From assembly GCF_030866805.1 (NCBI RefSeq), contig NZ_CP133019.1, positions 62,001 through 126,000 on the forward strand: 64,000 nt of DNA, given 5' to 3'. How positions within the stretch are numbered: position 1 is the first letter of the stretch; every line of letters starts with the position of its first letter. This document shows positions 20,014 to 29,332 of this stretch, piece by piece. The DNA is from Microbacterium terrisoli (GTDB lineage Bacteria; Actinomycetota; Actinomycetes; Actinomycetales; Microbacteriaceae). The notes under the pieces were generated by a model, which saw only the letters and a program-made list of their open reading frames with translations, was not told the DNA's origin and ran no database searches. The translations under genes and the position numbers were made by a program.

Positions 20014-20925
20014 ATGAAGAAGCGCACACTGTTCGGGGCCCTCGCGATGGGGCTCGCCGCAAGCGTCGCCCTTGTGGGCTGCGCCAGCGGCACCGGCGAC
20101 AGCGCCGGCGACGGCGGCGACGGCGGCAGCTCGCAGGACAAGAAGATCACCGTCGGAGTGTTCAACGGCTGGCCCGAGGGCGAGGCGGCTTCGTATCTGT
20201 GGCAGCAGGTCCTGGATGAGAAGGGCTACGACGTCGAACTCGAGTACGCCGACGCGGGTCCCGTGTTCGCGGGTCTGGCCAAGGGCGACTTCGATGTCGC
20301 GTTCGACGGCTGGCTGCCCACGACACACAAGAGCTATTTCGACAAGTACGGCAAGGACCTCGTCGACGTCGGCTCGTGGAATGACGACGCGAAGCTCACG
20401 CTCGCGGTCAACGCGGACGCGCCGATCGATTCGATCGATCAGCTCGCGGCCAATGCCGACAAGTTCGGCAACCGCATCGTGGGCATCGAGCCCGGTGCGG
20501 GCCTGACCGAGGCGATGGAGAAGAAGGTCATCCCGGAGTACGGCCTGGACAAGATGGAGTTCATCACCTCGTCGACTCCGGCCATGCTCGCCGAACTGAA
20601 GAAGGCACTGGATGCCGATGAGAACATCGTCGTCACCCTGTGGCGCCCGCACTGGGCCTACGACGCGTATGCCATCAAAGACCTGAAGGACCCGAAGGGC
20701 GCCCTGGGGGCTGCGGAGTCGATCCACACCGTCACGCGCACCGGCTTCGCCGATGACTTCGCCGAGGTCAACAAGTGGTTCACGGCGTTCAAGATGGACT
20801 CGGACCTGCTGTTCTCGCTCGAGAACGCGATGTTCCGGGAGGACCACAAGCAGAGCGAGTTCCCCGACATCGTCAAGAAGTGGATGTCGGAGAACCAGGA
20901 TTACGTGGACTCACTCACGAGCTGA
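20014..20925 (+). CDS. proX: glycine betaine/choline ABC transporter substrate-binding lipoprotein
   Basis: This 303-residue lipoprotein has LVGC lipobox (Cys23), an acidic Gly/Asp/Ser linker, and an OpuAC-type binding fold. FNGWPEGEAASYLW and the later LWRPHWAYDAY supply the Trp and Tyr residues that in this family form the aromatic cage for quaternary ammonium groups. The exact solute (glycine betaine, proline betaine or choline) is not fixed. Start ATG 20014 has GGGAGGAAAGG upstream. It closes the proVWX operon, and an extended inverted repeat follows its stop. Confidence 0.94.
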   Translation: MKKRTLFGALAMGLAASVALVGCASGTGDSAGDGGDGGSSQDKKITVGVFNGWPEGEAASYLWQQVLDEKGYDVELEYADAGPVFAGLAKGDFDVAFDGWLPTTHKSYFDKYGKDLVDVGSWNDDAKLTLAVNADAPIDSIDQLAANADKFGNRIVGIEPGAGLTEAMEKKVIPEYGLDKMEFITSSTPAMLAELKKALDADENIVVTLWRPHWAYDAYAIKDLKDPKGALGAAESIHTVTRTGFADDFAEVNKWFTAFKMDSDLLFSLENAMFREDHKQSEFPDIVKKWMSENQDYVDSLTS

Positions 20926-20940
20926 CGCGCTGCCCGTCGC

Positions 20941-21036
20941 TCGTTGAGCGATGGACCGCGGCGAGCGAGTCGAAACGAGCGTGAATGTCTCGTTTCGACT
21001 CGCTTCGCTCACTCAACGACCGGATGCAGCATCCGG
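20941..21036. repeat. long inverted repeat after proX, plus a nested palindrome
   Basis: The left arm TCGTTGAGCGA...GCGAGTCGAAACGAG (20941-20979) pairs with CTCGTTTCGACTCGCTTCGCTCACTCAACGA (20989-21019) through one bulge. A second palindrome CCGGATGC-A-GCATCCGG (21020-21036) abuts it. The right arm provides the stop codon of the convergent minus-strand gene. It probably terminates both genes and resembles repeats common between actinobacterial genes. Confidence 0.8.
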
Positions 21037-21831
21037 CGGACGCAGCCGCACGGGTTCGGCGACGGGTCCGCGCGCGGCATCGCCGTGCGCGGTGGCCGGC
21101 AGCTGCAGGGCGACCTTCTTCTCGAGCACTTCGACCGCACCGTCCGACAGCGAGATGAGCCCATCGAGCTCTTCACGCACTCTCTTGTACGCCACCTGGC
21201 GCTCAGCGGGCGTTGCCGCCTCGTCGATGGCGACCGTCAGCAGCTGCTTGGCCGTGTCGAGCCGCTTGCGCTCGCTCTCGGTGAAAGATGAATCGCGGAT
21301 CCGACGGGCATCGCGTTCCGCGACGTCGAACGCGACCTCGTAGTCGGTCACGGCGTTGCGGTATTCGTCCAACTGCTCCTTCGTCAGCTTGACTTTGGGC
21401 GAGACCGGCCGCAGCCGGTCTGCGACCTTCTTTGCGCGAAGGAACGCCGCCGTCAGCGGCTGCCGCCCGTCGCTCATGGCGGGAAAGGCGATGAGCTTGG
21501 CGACGTCGAGCTCGTATTCCAGCCAGCGTTTGGTGACGGCATCCTGCGCGTCGAACAGCTTCTGCAGCTGCTCCTGCGGCGTCGGCGCGCGTGGGACGTC
21601 GTCGGCGGACGCGGCGGATGCCGCGATTCGCGGTGCGCCGCGTCCACGCTGCACCGCGCGTGCTTCGGCTTCGGCGGTGCGGATCTCGGCCTTCGCATGC
21701 ATGACTTCGAGGCGCCGCTGGTGGCGCAGCCGAGAGTTGCGCTCCCATGACCTGGCGAATCCACCGGCGACTCCCATCAACGGGAAGACCAGCCACCAGT
21801 AGCTGCCCGCGAAGTTCCAGAAGTCGTGCAT
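21013..21831 (-). CDS. uncharacterised membrane-anchored helical protein
   Basis: I do not recognise this 272-residue protein. It has one membrane helix near residues 8-25 (FAGSYWWLVFPLMGVAGGF), then a charged, mostly helical cytoplasmic part. Residues 38-62 are rich in Ala, Glu and Arg and may form a coiled coil. A middle region with QLQKLFDAQDAVTKRWLEYELDV is followed by a further long helical stretch. The C-terminus is Pro/Ala/Arg-rich and its last codons are encoded by the inverted repeat. Its transcription direction matches purL and the 44-residue peptide upstream, so it may be the last gene of that unit. No enzymatic motif is visible. Confidence 0.7.
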   Translation of the reverse strand: MHDFWNFAGSYWWLVFPLMGVAGGFARSWERNSRLRHQRRLEVMHAKAEIRTAEAEARAVQRGRGAPRIAASAASADDVPRAPTPQEQLQKLFDAQDAVTKRWLEYELDVAKLIAFPAMSDGRQPLTAAFLRAKKVADRLRPVSPKVKLTKEQLDEYRNAVTDYEVAFDVAERDARRIRDSSFTESERKRLDTAKQLLTVAIDEAATPAERQVAYKRVREELDGLISLSDGAVEVLEKKVALQLPATAHGDAARGPVAEPVRLRPPDAASGR

Positions 21832-21903
21832 CCTGTCATCGTACCCATGGGCGACCGCCGCACCCCGAGTGTCACAGTAGGGGCACAGACAGGGGCTGCC
21901 GTC

Positions 21904-22038
21904 TCAGCCGAACAGCAGTGCGAGGACCGTGGCTCCGCCCGCAACGAGGATCAACGAGATGATGACCACCCACGCGATCACCTTGATGCGGTGCTGGCGG
22001 CGCTCGCTGTATGCGCTGTAGTCGTCGTCGTGGGACAT
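21904..22038 (-). CDS. 44-residue single-pass membrane peptide downstream of purL
   Basis: The frame reads MSHDDDYSAYSERRQHR, then a 24-residue hydrophobic helix ending LALLFG. It starts 9 bases after the purL stop on the same strand, so it is probably co-transcribed and coupled. An acidic, Tyr-rich head followed by Arg/His and then the helix suggests an N-in orientation. Its length hides it from usual gene calling. The function is unknown; a small modulator of a membrane complex is possible, but that is only a guess. Base use matches neighbours. Confidence 0.7.
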   Translation of the reverse strand: MSHDDDYSAYSERRQHRIKVIAWVVIISLILVAGGATVLALLFG

Positions 22039-22047
22039 GCCACGATT

Positions 22048-24366
22048 CTAGGCGCCGGCGATCGTCGGGCCGAACACCGCGGGCAGTGTTGCCTCGGTGC
22101 GCTCGTTGAGTTCCCCGATCGGAACGGTGAACAGGCCCTGCACCTCGAGTGCCGCGCTCGCACCCGATTCGTCGGTCACACCGATGCGCAGCACCGGGTA
22201 GCCGCGGCCCTCGCACAGCCCGCGGAACTTGACGTCGTCTTCGCGGGGGACCGTCACGATCGCACGCGCTGTGGTCTCTGAGAAGAGGGCGGATGCGGCA
22301 TCCACCCCATCGCGGTCGATGATCTCGTCGAGCCACACGCGCGCACCCACGCCGAACCGCCGCACGCCGTCGGTGAGGGTCTGGGCGAGCCCGCCCTCTG
22401 ACAGGTCATGGGCGCTGGAGATGAGGTTCTGGTCGTTCGCCGCGTGGATGAGCCCTGCCAACCGCTTCTCGGCGGCGAGGTCGACGGCCGGCGGAAGCCC
22501 GCCGAGGTGGCCGTGCACGGTGGCGGCCCAGGCCGATCCGCTCAGTTCGGTGGCGGTCACGCCCAGCAGGTAGATGTTCTGGCCGGAGTCCTGCCACCCG
22601 CTGGGAATGCGGTGCGCGACGTCCTCGATGATGCCCATCACGCCGACGACCGGCGTCGGATGGATCGGCACGTCACCGGTCTGGTTGTAGAAGCTGACGT
22701 TGCCGCCGGTGACGGGGATGGCCAGCTCGAGGCATCCGTCGGCGATGCCGTCCACTGCCTGCGAGAACTGCCACATGACCTCAGGGTTCTCAGGGCTGCC
22801 GAAGTTCAGGCAGTCGGTGACCGCGGCCGGCACCGCACCGCTCACGGCGACGTTGCGATACGCCTCGGCCAGGGCGAGCTGCGCGCCCTGGTAGGGGTCG
22901 AGCTGGCAGTAGCGTCCGTTCGCGTCGGTCGCGATGGCGAAGCCCAGGCCGCTGTTCTCGTCCACTCGCAGCATGCCCGCGTTGTCGGGGAACGCCAGTG
23001 CCGTGTTGCCGCCCACGTAATAGTCGTACTGGTTCGTGATCCACGACACGTCGGCCTGGTTGGGGCTGGAGATCACCCGCATGAACTGGTCGCGCAGCGC
23101 GTCGGGGTCGCTCGGGCGATCGAGGGCGGATGCCGCGTCCTGCTGCAGCGCGTCGAGCCAGGTCGGGTAGGCGACCGGGCGCTCGTACACCGGACCGTCG
23201 ACGGCCACGGTCGAAGGGTCGACGTCGACGATCTGCTCGCCGTGCCAGAAGATCTGCAGACGTCCGTCGCCGGTGACGTCGCCGAGCACGCTGGCTTCGA
23301 CATCCCACTTGCCGGTGACGGCGAGGAACGCGTCGAGCTTGTCGGGAGCGACGACGGCCATCATGCGCTCCTGGCTCTCGCTCATCAGGATCTCTTCGGG
23401 CGTGAGGGTCGGGTCGCGCAGCAGCACGTTCTCGAGGTCGACGCGCATGCCCGATCCGCCGTTGGCGGCCAGTTCGCTGGTCGCGCACGAGATGCCGGCG
23501 GCCCCGAGGTCCTGGATCGCCTCGACGAGCTCGTCGCGGTACAGCTCGAGGCAGCATTCGATGAGCACCTTCTCGGCGAACGGGTCGCCCACCTGCACCG
23601 CGGGGCGCTTGGTCGGGCCGCCCGACGAGAACGTGTCGGATGCGAGAATGGATGCCCCGCCGATGCCGTCGCCGCCGGTTCGGGCGCCGAACAGCACGAC
23701 CTTGTTGCCGGTTCCGCTCGCGTTGGCGAGCTTGAGGTCTTCGTGCCGCAGCACTCCCACCGCGAGCGCGTTCACGAGCGGGTTGCCTTGGTACACCGCG
23801 TCGAACACCGTCTCGCCGCCGATGTTGGGCAGGCCCAGGCAGTTGCCGTAGAACGAGATGCCGCCGACCACACCGTGCACGACGCGCGCGGTGTCGGGGT
23901 TGTCGATGGCGCCGAAGCGCAGCTGGTCCATGACGGCGACAGGGCGTGCGCCCATCGAGATGATGTCGCGCACGATTCCGCCGACACCCGTGGCCGCGCC
24001 TTGGAAGGGCTCGATGTAGCTGGGGTGGTTGTGGCTCTCGACCTTGAAGGTGACAGCCCAGCCCTCGCCGATGTCGACGACGCCGGCGTTCTGGCCCATG
24101 CCCACCATGAGGCGGGTCTTCATCTCGTCGGTGACCTTCTGGCCGAAGCGGCGCAGATAGATCTTGCTCGACTTGTAGGAGCAGTGCTCGCTCCACATGA
24201 CGGAGTACATCGCCAGCTCGCCGCTGGTGGGGCGCCGACCGAGGATCTGCCTGATCTGTGCGTACTCGTCGGGCTTCAGGCCGAGGGCGGCGAACGGCTG
24301 CTCGCGCTCAGGGGTCGCCTTCGCGTTGTCGACGGTGTCGGCGGATGCCTGGGTGGGGATGGTCAT
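22048..24366 (-). CDS. purL: phosphoribosylformylglycinamidine synthase subunit PurL
   Basis: PurL is the ATP-using subunit that turns FGAR plus ammonia into FGAM in purine synthesis. This 772-residue protein is the small, three-part type that needs PurS and PurQ, both encoded at 54.2-55.1 kb. [12 protein letters not shown] holds the catalytic-loop His, and [28 protein letters not shown] and [20 protein letters not shown] are PurL hallmarks. ATG 24366 is preferred to ATG 24381 because GGAG (coded in the longer version) is placed correctly before it. Confidence 0.96.
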   Translation of the reverse strand: MTIPTQASADTVDNAKATPEREQPFAALGLKPDEYAQIRQILGRRPTSGELAMYSVMWSEHCSYKSSKIYLRRFGQKVTDEMKTRLMVGMGQNAGVVDIGEGWAVTFKVESHNHPSYIEPFQGAATGVGGIVRDIISMGARPVAVMDQLRFGAIDNPDTARVVHGVVGGISFYGNCLGLPNIGGETVFDAVYQGNPLVNALAVGVLRHEDLKLANASGTGNKVVLFGARTGGDGIGGASILASDTFSSGGPTKRPAVQVGDPFAEKVLIECCLELYRDELVEAIQDLGAAGISCATSELAANGGSGMRVDLENVLLRDPTLTPEEILMSESQERMMAVVAPDKLDAFLAVTGKWDVEASVLGDVTGDGRLQIFWHGEQIVDVDPSTVAVDGPVYERPVAYPTWLDALQQDAASALDRPSDPDALRDQFMRVISSPNQADVSWITNQYDYYVGGNTALAFPDNAGMLRVDENSGLGFAIATDANGRYCQLDPYQGAQLALAEAYRNVAVSGAVPAAVTDCLNFGSPENPEVMWQFSQAVDGIADGCLELAIPVTGGNVSFYNQTGDVPIHPTPVVGVMGIIEDVAHRIPSGWQDSGQNIYLLGVTATELSGSAWAATVHGHLGGLPPAVDLAAEKRLAGLIHAANDQNLISSAHDLSEGGLAQTLTDGVRRFGVGARVWLDEIIDRDGVDAASALFSETTARAIVTVPREDDVKFRGLCEGRGYPVLRIGVTDESGASAALEVQGLFTVPIGELNERTEATLPAVFGPTIAGA

Positions 24367-24546
24367 ACGGCTGAGCTCCATGGTTCGTGCCGCGAGAGAT
24401 CGCGGGCGCCGGACGTACCGATTCTAGTTGGCGGCGGCAGGCGTATCCCGCGGGGTGTCCTTCGGACTGTCTGCCGTCGGTGCGGCGGAGTCCGCGCGCG
24501 AAAGGTATATGTCCAAAATCGGTGTTCAACTTGCGGTTCACACGGG

Positions 24547-25347
24547 TCAACGGGCGATCGCGGCTGGGGTGGGAACCACCGGCGAACCAGGCGTGGGCTG
24601 CGGACCCGCGGCGGCATCGACGAAGTAGTGCAGGTCATGGCCGGCCAGCGGGCTGGTGCCTGCGACCAGCTCGGCCACGTGCCAGCCGACGTCCGAGGCG
24701 GGGATCCAGTCCGGCTGGTCGATGCCGGCCTGCAGTCGCGCACGGGTGCGGATCATGCCCAGGACCACTTCGTACACGCGCGGTCCGCCGCCGCCGAGTT
24801 CGGCCGCGATCGTGCGGGTGAGGGATTTCTGTGCCGCCGCGGTCAGCGCGCGCCCCGCCGCCCCCGGGAACGGGATCTCGGCGCTCATCCCGTTCAACTG
24901 CAGCAGGATGCCGCGGGCTGCGATGTGCGGCACGAACGCGCGGTAGAGGCGGAACACGGCGGTCAGGTTCGACGCGAGCAGGGCGTCCCATTCGTCATCG
25001 GTCAGCTCGAGCGCCGGCTTGCGCCCTTGGTCTCCCCACGATGCAACCGACACGATCACCGCGTCGAACGGCCCGTGCTGATCGGCCAGCTCCGCGGCGC
25101 GCGCTGTCACGTTCGGCGCGAGTGCATCGATCGTGTCGACCGTGAGCCCCGGGTGTGCCAGGCGCGAGGCCAGGTCGTCAAGCCGTTCGCGGCTGCGGCC
25201 GAGCGCCACCGCGTGGGCACCGGCATCCAGCACCGCGCGCACCACTCCCTCGCCCACGCCGCCGGCGCCGCCGATGACGAGCACTGTCGTGCCGGCGAGG
25301 CCGGTCTTCTCCTGTGCCCACTCGGGGCGTGTCGACAGGTCGGTCAC
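24547..25347 (-). CDS. short-chain dehydrogenase/reductase (SDR)
   Basis: This 266-residue protein has the SDR nucleotide site TVLVIGGAGGVGEGV near the N-terminus and a later ALGRSRERLDDLASRL segment. The usual Tyr-x-x-x-Lys active site is replaced by AGRALTAAAQKSL: the Lys is present but the Tyr position is not evident, so activity may be altered or the protein may act as a binding protein. The GTG start has AGGAGG seven bases before it, and overlaps the marR stop by four bases (GTGA). MarR-SDR pairs usually form a self-regulated detoxification unit; the substrate is unknown. Confidence 0.85.
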   Translation of the reverse strand: MTDLSTRPEWAQEKTGLAGTTVLVIGGAGGVGEGVVRAVLDAGAHAVALGRSRERLDDLASRLAHPGLTVDTIDALAPNVTARAAELADQHGPFDAVIVSVASWGDQGRKPALELTDDEWDALLASNLTAVFRLYRAFVPHIAARGILLQLNGMSAEIPFPGAAGRALTAAAQKSLTRTIAAELGGGGPRVYEVVLGMIRTRARLQAGIDQPDWIPASDVGWHVAELVAGTSPLAGHDLHYFVDAAAGPQPTPGSPVVPTPAAIAR

Positions 25348-25883
25348 TGTCGTTCCTCCTTGTTGTTGCCGGGTTGCGGGTCGCTCGCGGCGGCCGCGGT
25401 CTGCTGATCGATGTGCGTCTGGATCGCCGTGAGCGCGTCGTAAAGCTCGTCGATCTGGGAGTCGCTGAGTGCTTGGCCGAACCACTGGTCGGCGGCTTCG
25501 AGGTGAGGGCCGACCGCGCGTCGGTAGGCTCGGCGGCCCTCGGTGGTGAGCGCGACGACGCTGGCTCTGCCGTCGCCGCCGGCCAAGGAGCTGCCGCCGG
25601 TCGCGCCGGTGTCTGCACCCGCGCGACGTGCGACGTATCCGCGCTGCTCGAGCCTGCGCAGCTGGTGCGACAGGCGGCTGGTGTCCCATCCCATCGCTCG
25701 CGCGCAGGTCACCGACCGCACGCCGTGCGGTGTCGGCGCGAGATGTGCGAGCACGGTGAACTCGGCCTCCGAGAGCCCGGCCTCGTCCGACAGCACGCGC
25801 GCGGTCTCGCGGCGCAGCTGCGCGGTCACGGTCTGCAGCTTCTGCCAGGCCAGCAGTCGCTGCCCGCTCAATCTCTCTGACAC
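25344..25883 (-). CDS. MarR family transcriptional regulator
   Basis: This winged-helix repressor (179 residues from GTG 25883) has AEFTVLAHLAPTPHGVRSV, AMGWDTSRLSHQLRRLEQRGYVAR (recognition helix) and the wing GRASVVALTTEGRRAY. A longer version from ATG 25919 would make the operator part of the coding sequence, so the shorter start was chosen; either could be true. It controls itself and the overlapping SDR gene through the paired TGACACGTCA sites. Ligand unknown, but family members sense phenolic or oxidising compounds. Confidence 0.88.
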   Translation of the reverse strand: MSERLSGQRLLAWQKLQTVTAQLRRETARVLSDEAGLSEAEFTVLAHLAPTPHGVRSVTCARAMGWDTSRLSHQLRRLEQRGYVARRAGADTGATGGSSLAGGDGRASVVALTTEGRRAYRRAVGPHLEAADQWFGQALSDSQIDELYDALTAIQTHIDQQTAAAASDPQPGNNKEERQ

Positions 25884-25915
25884 GTCAGCAACAGTAGGGC
25901 ATTGTTGACGTGTCA
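25878..25915. promoter_or_regulatory. paired palindromic operator of the marR-SDR unit
   Basis: Two 10-base sites, TGACACGTCA (25878-25887) and TGACGTGTCA (25906-25915), are exact complements and each is nearly a palindrome. Their centres are 28 bases apart. They extend on the inner sides into CAACA/TTGTTG. This spacing and symmetry fit two bound MarR dimers covering the start of the regulator gene. Confidence 0.8.
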
Positions 25916-25987
25916 GCATCTTTATGACGATGGATGTCGAGCACCGGCGCGTTGTCGGCCGTCGGTGCGCGGGTAGGCTCAGATGCC

Positions 25988-26527
25988 ATGGCGACCGGAG
26001 CGACGATCTACACCTTCGACGTCGAGCTGGCCGATGTGGACCGCGGAGTCTATGAGTCGCTCACCTTGCGCGTGGCGCGGCATCCCTCCGAGACCGACGC
26101 CTTCATGATCACGCGTGTGCTCGCGTACTGCCTCGAGTACGAAGAGGGCATCGCGTTCAGCGAGGGCATCTCGGCGGCCGAAGAGCCCGCTGTGCTGGTG
26201 CGAGACCTCACCGGTGCGATCACCGCATGGATCGAGGTGGGCGCTCCGGATGCCGCCCGCCTCCACTTCGGCAGCAAACTGGCCGGCCGCACGACGGTCT
26301 ACACGCACCGCGACCCCGCGAAGGTGATCGCGCAGTGGCAGGGCAAGCGCATCCACGATGCCGAGAACATCGTCGTGCACACCTTCGATCGCGGGTTCAT
26401 CGACGACGCCACGGTGGCCCTCGCTCGGCGCAGCACGCTCACGGTCTCGGTGACCGAGCACCATCTCTACTTCGACCTGAACGGCACGAGCCTGAGCTCC
26501 GACATCCACGATCACGCGATCGTCTGA
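25988..26527 (+). CDS. YaeQ family protein
   Basis: This 179-residue protein matches YaeQ across its length: ATIYTFDVELADVDRGVYESLTLRVARHPSET at the N-terminus, ITRVLAYCLEYEEGIAFSEG, then EPAVLVRDLTGAITAWIEVGAPD. YaeQ has a fold related to PD-(D/E)XK nucleases and was once linked to transcription elongation, but its role is unsettled. The Asp/Glu cluster near residue 60-80 is the likely active-site region. ATG 25988 starts the conserved block. The gene is divergent from marR and sits alone. Confidence 0.9.
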   Translation: MATGATIYTFDVELADVDRGVYESLTLRVARHPSETDAFMITRVLAYCLEYEEGIAFSEGISAAEEPAVLVRDLTGAITAWIEVGAPDAARLHFGSKLAGRTTVYTHRDPAKVIAQWQGKRIHDAENIVVHTFDRGFIDDATVALARRSTLTVSVTEHHLYFDLNGTSLSSDIHDHAIV

Positions 26528-26549
26528 GCGGCCCGCCCGGGGGCACACC

Positions 26550-26570
26550 TGCATTAGCGTCGCTGATGCA
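26550..26570. promoter_or_regulatory. 21-base palindrome before the ThDP/ABC cluster
   Basis: TGCATTAGCG and CGCTGATGCA are inverted with one mismatch around a single T. It lies 81 bases before the first gene of the cluster and is the only clear dyad in this gap. It is a candidate operator for the LysR regulator at the cluster's far end, or for another regulator. Confidence 0.55.
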
Positions 26571-26651
26571 AGACCCAAGTAATCGTCATTCGACTTATGC
26601 GGCGCTCGTTGCCATGCTCGAAAACAGCGCAACGAAGCGGAGGGCAACAGC

Positions 26652-28304
26652 ATGGTTCGTCAGGTCACGGTCGCCGAAGCGGTGGGCCGCACACTCGCCC
26701 AGCTTGGCGTCAGCCGCGTTTTCGGGGTCGTCGGCAGCGGCAACTTCCACATGACGAACGCCCTGCTCACCGGAGGGATGCCGTTCGTGGCTGCTCGGCA
26801 TGAGATGGGTGCGACCTGCATGGCCGACGCTTACACTCGCACCACCGGCGAGGTCTCAGTGGTGAGCCTGCACCAGGGCTGCGGCCTGACCAACGCCATG
26901 ACCGGCATCACGGAGGCGGCCAAGGCTCGCACACCGATCATCATCATGACCGGTGACACTCCGGGCTTCGCGAAGACATCCAACTTCTACATCGACCAAG
27001 ACGGCGCCGTCGCCGCCCTCGGCGCCGCGGCGATGCGCGTGCACCGCCCCGAGACGGCCGTGGCCGACGCTTATCGCGCCTACCTGCATGCCGTGAAGGA
27101 CCGCCGCACGGTCGTGCTCTCGGTGCCCATCGACTTGCAGACGGCAATGGTCGACTGGGATGAGGATGCCGTTCCCACCGTGCCGACGGTGCAGCGCGCC
27201 GGTGCGGGCGGCGAGACGATCGAAGCGCTCGCCGACCTGCTCGCCAGCGCCGAGCGTCCGGTGCTGGTCGCCGGCCGCGGCGGTTGGCATGCGAAGGAGC
27301 AGATCGCGCGCATCGGCGAGCAGGTGGGCGCGTTGCTGACCACCTCTGCGGCGGCGCGCGGACTGTTCCACGACGACCCGTGGCACATCGACGTGATGGG
27401 CGGCTTCGCCACCGACGGCGGGGCTGAGCTCATCGCCGCAGCCGACGTCCTGGTGGCGTTCGGCGCCGGTCTGAACCGCTGGACCAGCCGAAACGGTTCA
27501 CTCTTGAAGAACAAGACTATCGTGCAGATTGACGACACTCCCGATGCCCTGGGCAGCCACCACCGCATCGACCTCGGGGTGCTCGGCGACACTGCTGCGG
27601 TCGCGGAGGCCGTCGCCGACCTGCTCGCCGCACGCGCGGTGGCGCGCAGCGGATACCGCACCGACGATGTGCAGCGCAAGCTCGCCGATACCCTGCTCTG
27701 GCGGGAGCAGCCGTTCGAGGACCGCAGTGACGCCGAGCGGATCGATCCGCGTGCGTTCACCAACGCGGTCGACGCGATGATCCCGGCCGCGCGTGTCGTC
27801 GTTCCCGACGGCGGCAACTTCAACGGCTATCCCGGCGCGTACCTGCGGGTGCCGGACGTGCACGGCTACAGCGTTCCCCTCGCGTTCCAGTCGATCGGGC
27901 TCGGGCTGGCCAGTGCCATCGGGGCAGGACTCGCCCATCCCGACCGCCTGCCGATTGCCGGTGTCGGCGACGGTGGCTTCATGATGAGCCACGTCGAACT
28001 CGACACCGCCGTCCGGCTGCGGCTGGGCCTGCTCGTGCTCGTCTACAACGACAGCGCCTACGGCGCCGAGGTGCAGCACTTCAAGCACGTTACCGACCAG
28101 CTCGACACTGTGAGCTTCCCCGAGACCGATATCGCCGCCATCGCCCGTGGCTACGGGTGCGAGGCGATCACGGTGCGCTCGGTGGACGACATCGCACCGC
28201 TGCAGGACTGGCTGAACGGCCCGCGCGATCGGCCGTTCGTGATCGACGCCAAGACGGTCGCGTTCCCTTCGTGGCTGCTCGGCCACTCCATGGATGAGAA
28301 CTGA
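26652..28304 (+). CDS. thiamine diphosphate-dependent enzyme (acetolactate synthase/decarboxylase superfamily)
   Basis: The 550-residue protein has the three-domain ThDP fold. The catalytic Glu is in AARHEMGATCMADAYTR (Glu51), and the cofactor motif runs from GDGGFMMSHVEL (439) to YNDSAYG (465-471). It is too short for, and unlike, IolD or sulfoacetaldehyde acetyltransferase. It may decarboxylate or ligate a 2-oxo acid. The gene opens a run of six same-strand genes ending with an ABC importer and a LysR regulator, so its substrate is probably imported by that system. GGAGGG precedes the ATG. The exact reaction remains unknown. Confidence 0.88.
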   Translation: MVRQVTVAEAVGRTLAQLGVSRVFGVVGSGNFHMTNALLTGGMPFVAARHEMGATCMADAYTRTTGEVSVVSLHQGCGLTNAMTGITEAAKARTPIIIMTGDTPGFAKTSNFYIDQDGAVAALGAAAMRVHRPETAVADAYRAYLHAVKDRRTVVLSVPIDLQTAMVDWDEDAVPTVPTVQRAGAGGETIEALADLLASAERPVLVAGRGGWHAKEQIARIGEQVGALLTTSAAARGLFHDDPWHIDVMGGFATDGGAELIAAADVLVAFGAGLNRWTSRNGSLLKNKTIVQIDDTPDALGSHHRIDLGVLGDTAAVAEAVADLLAARAVARSGYRTDDVQRKLADTLLWREQPFEDRSDAERIDPRAFTNAVDAMIPAARVVVPDGGNFNGYPGAYLRVPDVHGYSVPLAFQSIGLGLASAIGAGLAHPDRLPIAGVGDGGFMMSHVELDTAVRLRLGLLVLVYNDSAYGAEVQHFKHVTDQLDTVSFPETDIAAIARGYGCEAITVRSVDDIAPLQDWLNGPRDRPFVIDAKTVAFPSWLLGHSMDEN

Positions 28305-28329
28305 TCCCCCACCCCCTAGGAGAACGACG

Positions 28330-29322
28330 ATGTCCTCACTCACCACCCGTCTGACCACCGCGGCCGCGCTGCTGGCGGCATCCCTGCTCGCCGTCACGGC
28401 GTGCTCGTCCGGTTCCCCCGGCGGCGGCGACCATCAGACACCCGGCGAACCGGTCGCCGTCACGGTGGCCTCGTTGCCCACGGCAAACCTCGCCTCGGTG
28501 CAGCTGGGCGCCCAGCAGGGCTTCTTCACCGACGAGGGACTGGATGTCACGATTCAGAACGTGCAGTCCGGCAGCGCAATGATCACCGGGCTGCTCGGCG
28601 GCTCGTTCGACTTCATCGCGTCCGGCTACGTGCCCGCTTTCACCGCACAGTCGCAGGGCCTGCCGCTGAAGTTCATCGCCGGCAACGACACCGGCGCCGA
28701 CACGCCCGACAAGGACTGGCAGATCGTCGTGGCAGGCAAGGGCAGCTCGGTGAAGACTCCACAGGACTTGGCCACCGCCACCGTCGCGGTGAATGCGCTG
28801 AAGGGCGTCGCCGAGGTGCAGGTACGGGCATCCCTGGAGAAGCAGGGCATCGACGATTCGAAGATGAAGCTCACCGAGATCCCGTTCCCCGAGATGCCGG
28901 TGGCCCTGGCCCAGGGACGAGTGGGTGCCGCGCTGGTGCCCGAGCCGTTCGTGACGGCCGTGCTGCAAGCCGGCGGTCATGTCGTCGACACACCGTATGT
29001 CGTGATGGGCAAGCACTTTCCCAACGGCGCGTGGGAGACATCCCAGCAGATGATCGACCAGCACCCCGACACCGTGGCCGCCTTCACCCGCGCGATCACC
29101 AAGGCCGTGGAATACGCCCGCGACCACCCGGACGCGGTCCGCGCGATCATCCCCAAGTACACCTCGGTGACCCCGGAGATGGCGAACGCGATCCGGCTGC
29201 CGGTCTTCAGCCCAGACCTGAACGTCGACCTGATGCAGGAACTGATCGGCTACACGAAGAAGTACGGCACGCTGGAGAAGGACCTGAACGCGGCAGACCT
29301 GATCTACAAGCCGAAGTCGTAG
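28330..29322 (+). CDS. ABC transporter substrate-binding lipoprotein (NitT/TauT/THI5-like)
   Basis: This 330-residue lipoprotein has a signal peptide ending VTAC (Cys25), then a periplasmic-binding fold like SsuA/TauA/NMT1 proteins: GAQQGFFTDEGLDVTI, GSAMITGLLGGSFDFIASGY and the late LGAALVPEPF-like RVGAALVPEPFV. It would deliver an unknown small organic molecule to the permeases that follow. AGGAG lies eight bases before the ATG. The family contains binders of sulfonates, nitrate, bicarbonate and pyrimidines, and no residue visible here settles which. Confidence 0.9.
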   Translation: MSSLTTRLTTAAALLAASLLAVTACSSGSPGGGDHQTPGEPVAVTVASLPTANLASVQLGAQQGFFTDEGLDVTIQNVQSGSAMITGLLGGSFDFIASGYVPAFTAQSQGLPLKFIAGNDTGADTPDKDWQIVVAGKGSSVKTPQDLATATVAVNALKGVAEVQVRASLEKQGIDDSKMKLTEIPFPEMPVALAQGRVGAALVPEPFVTAVLQAGGHVVDTPYVVMGKHFPNGAWETSQQMIDQHPDTVAAFTRAITKAVEYARDHPDAVRAIIPKYTSVTPEMANAIRLPVFSPDLNVDLMQELIGYTKKYGTLEKDLNAADLIYKPKS

Positions 29323-29332
29323 GTCGCGCCCG

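Noticed and set aside
22408..25407. Very long plus-strand frame opposite purL
   Set aside because: Shadow frame; purL and the SDR gene account for the region.
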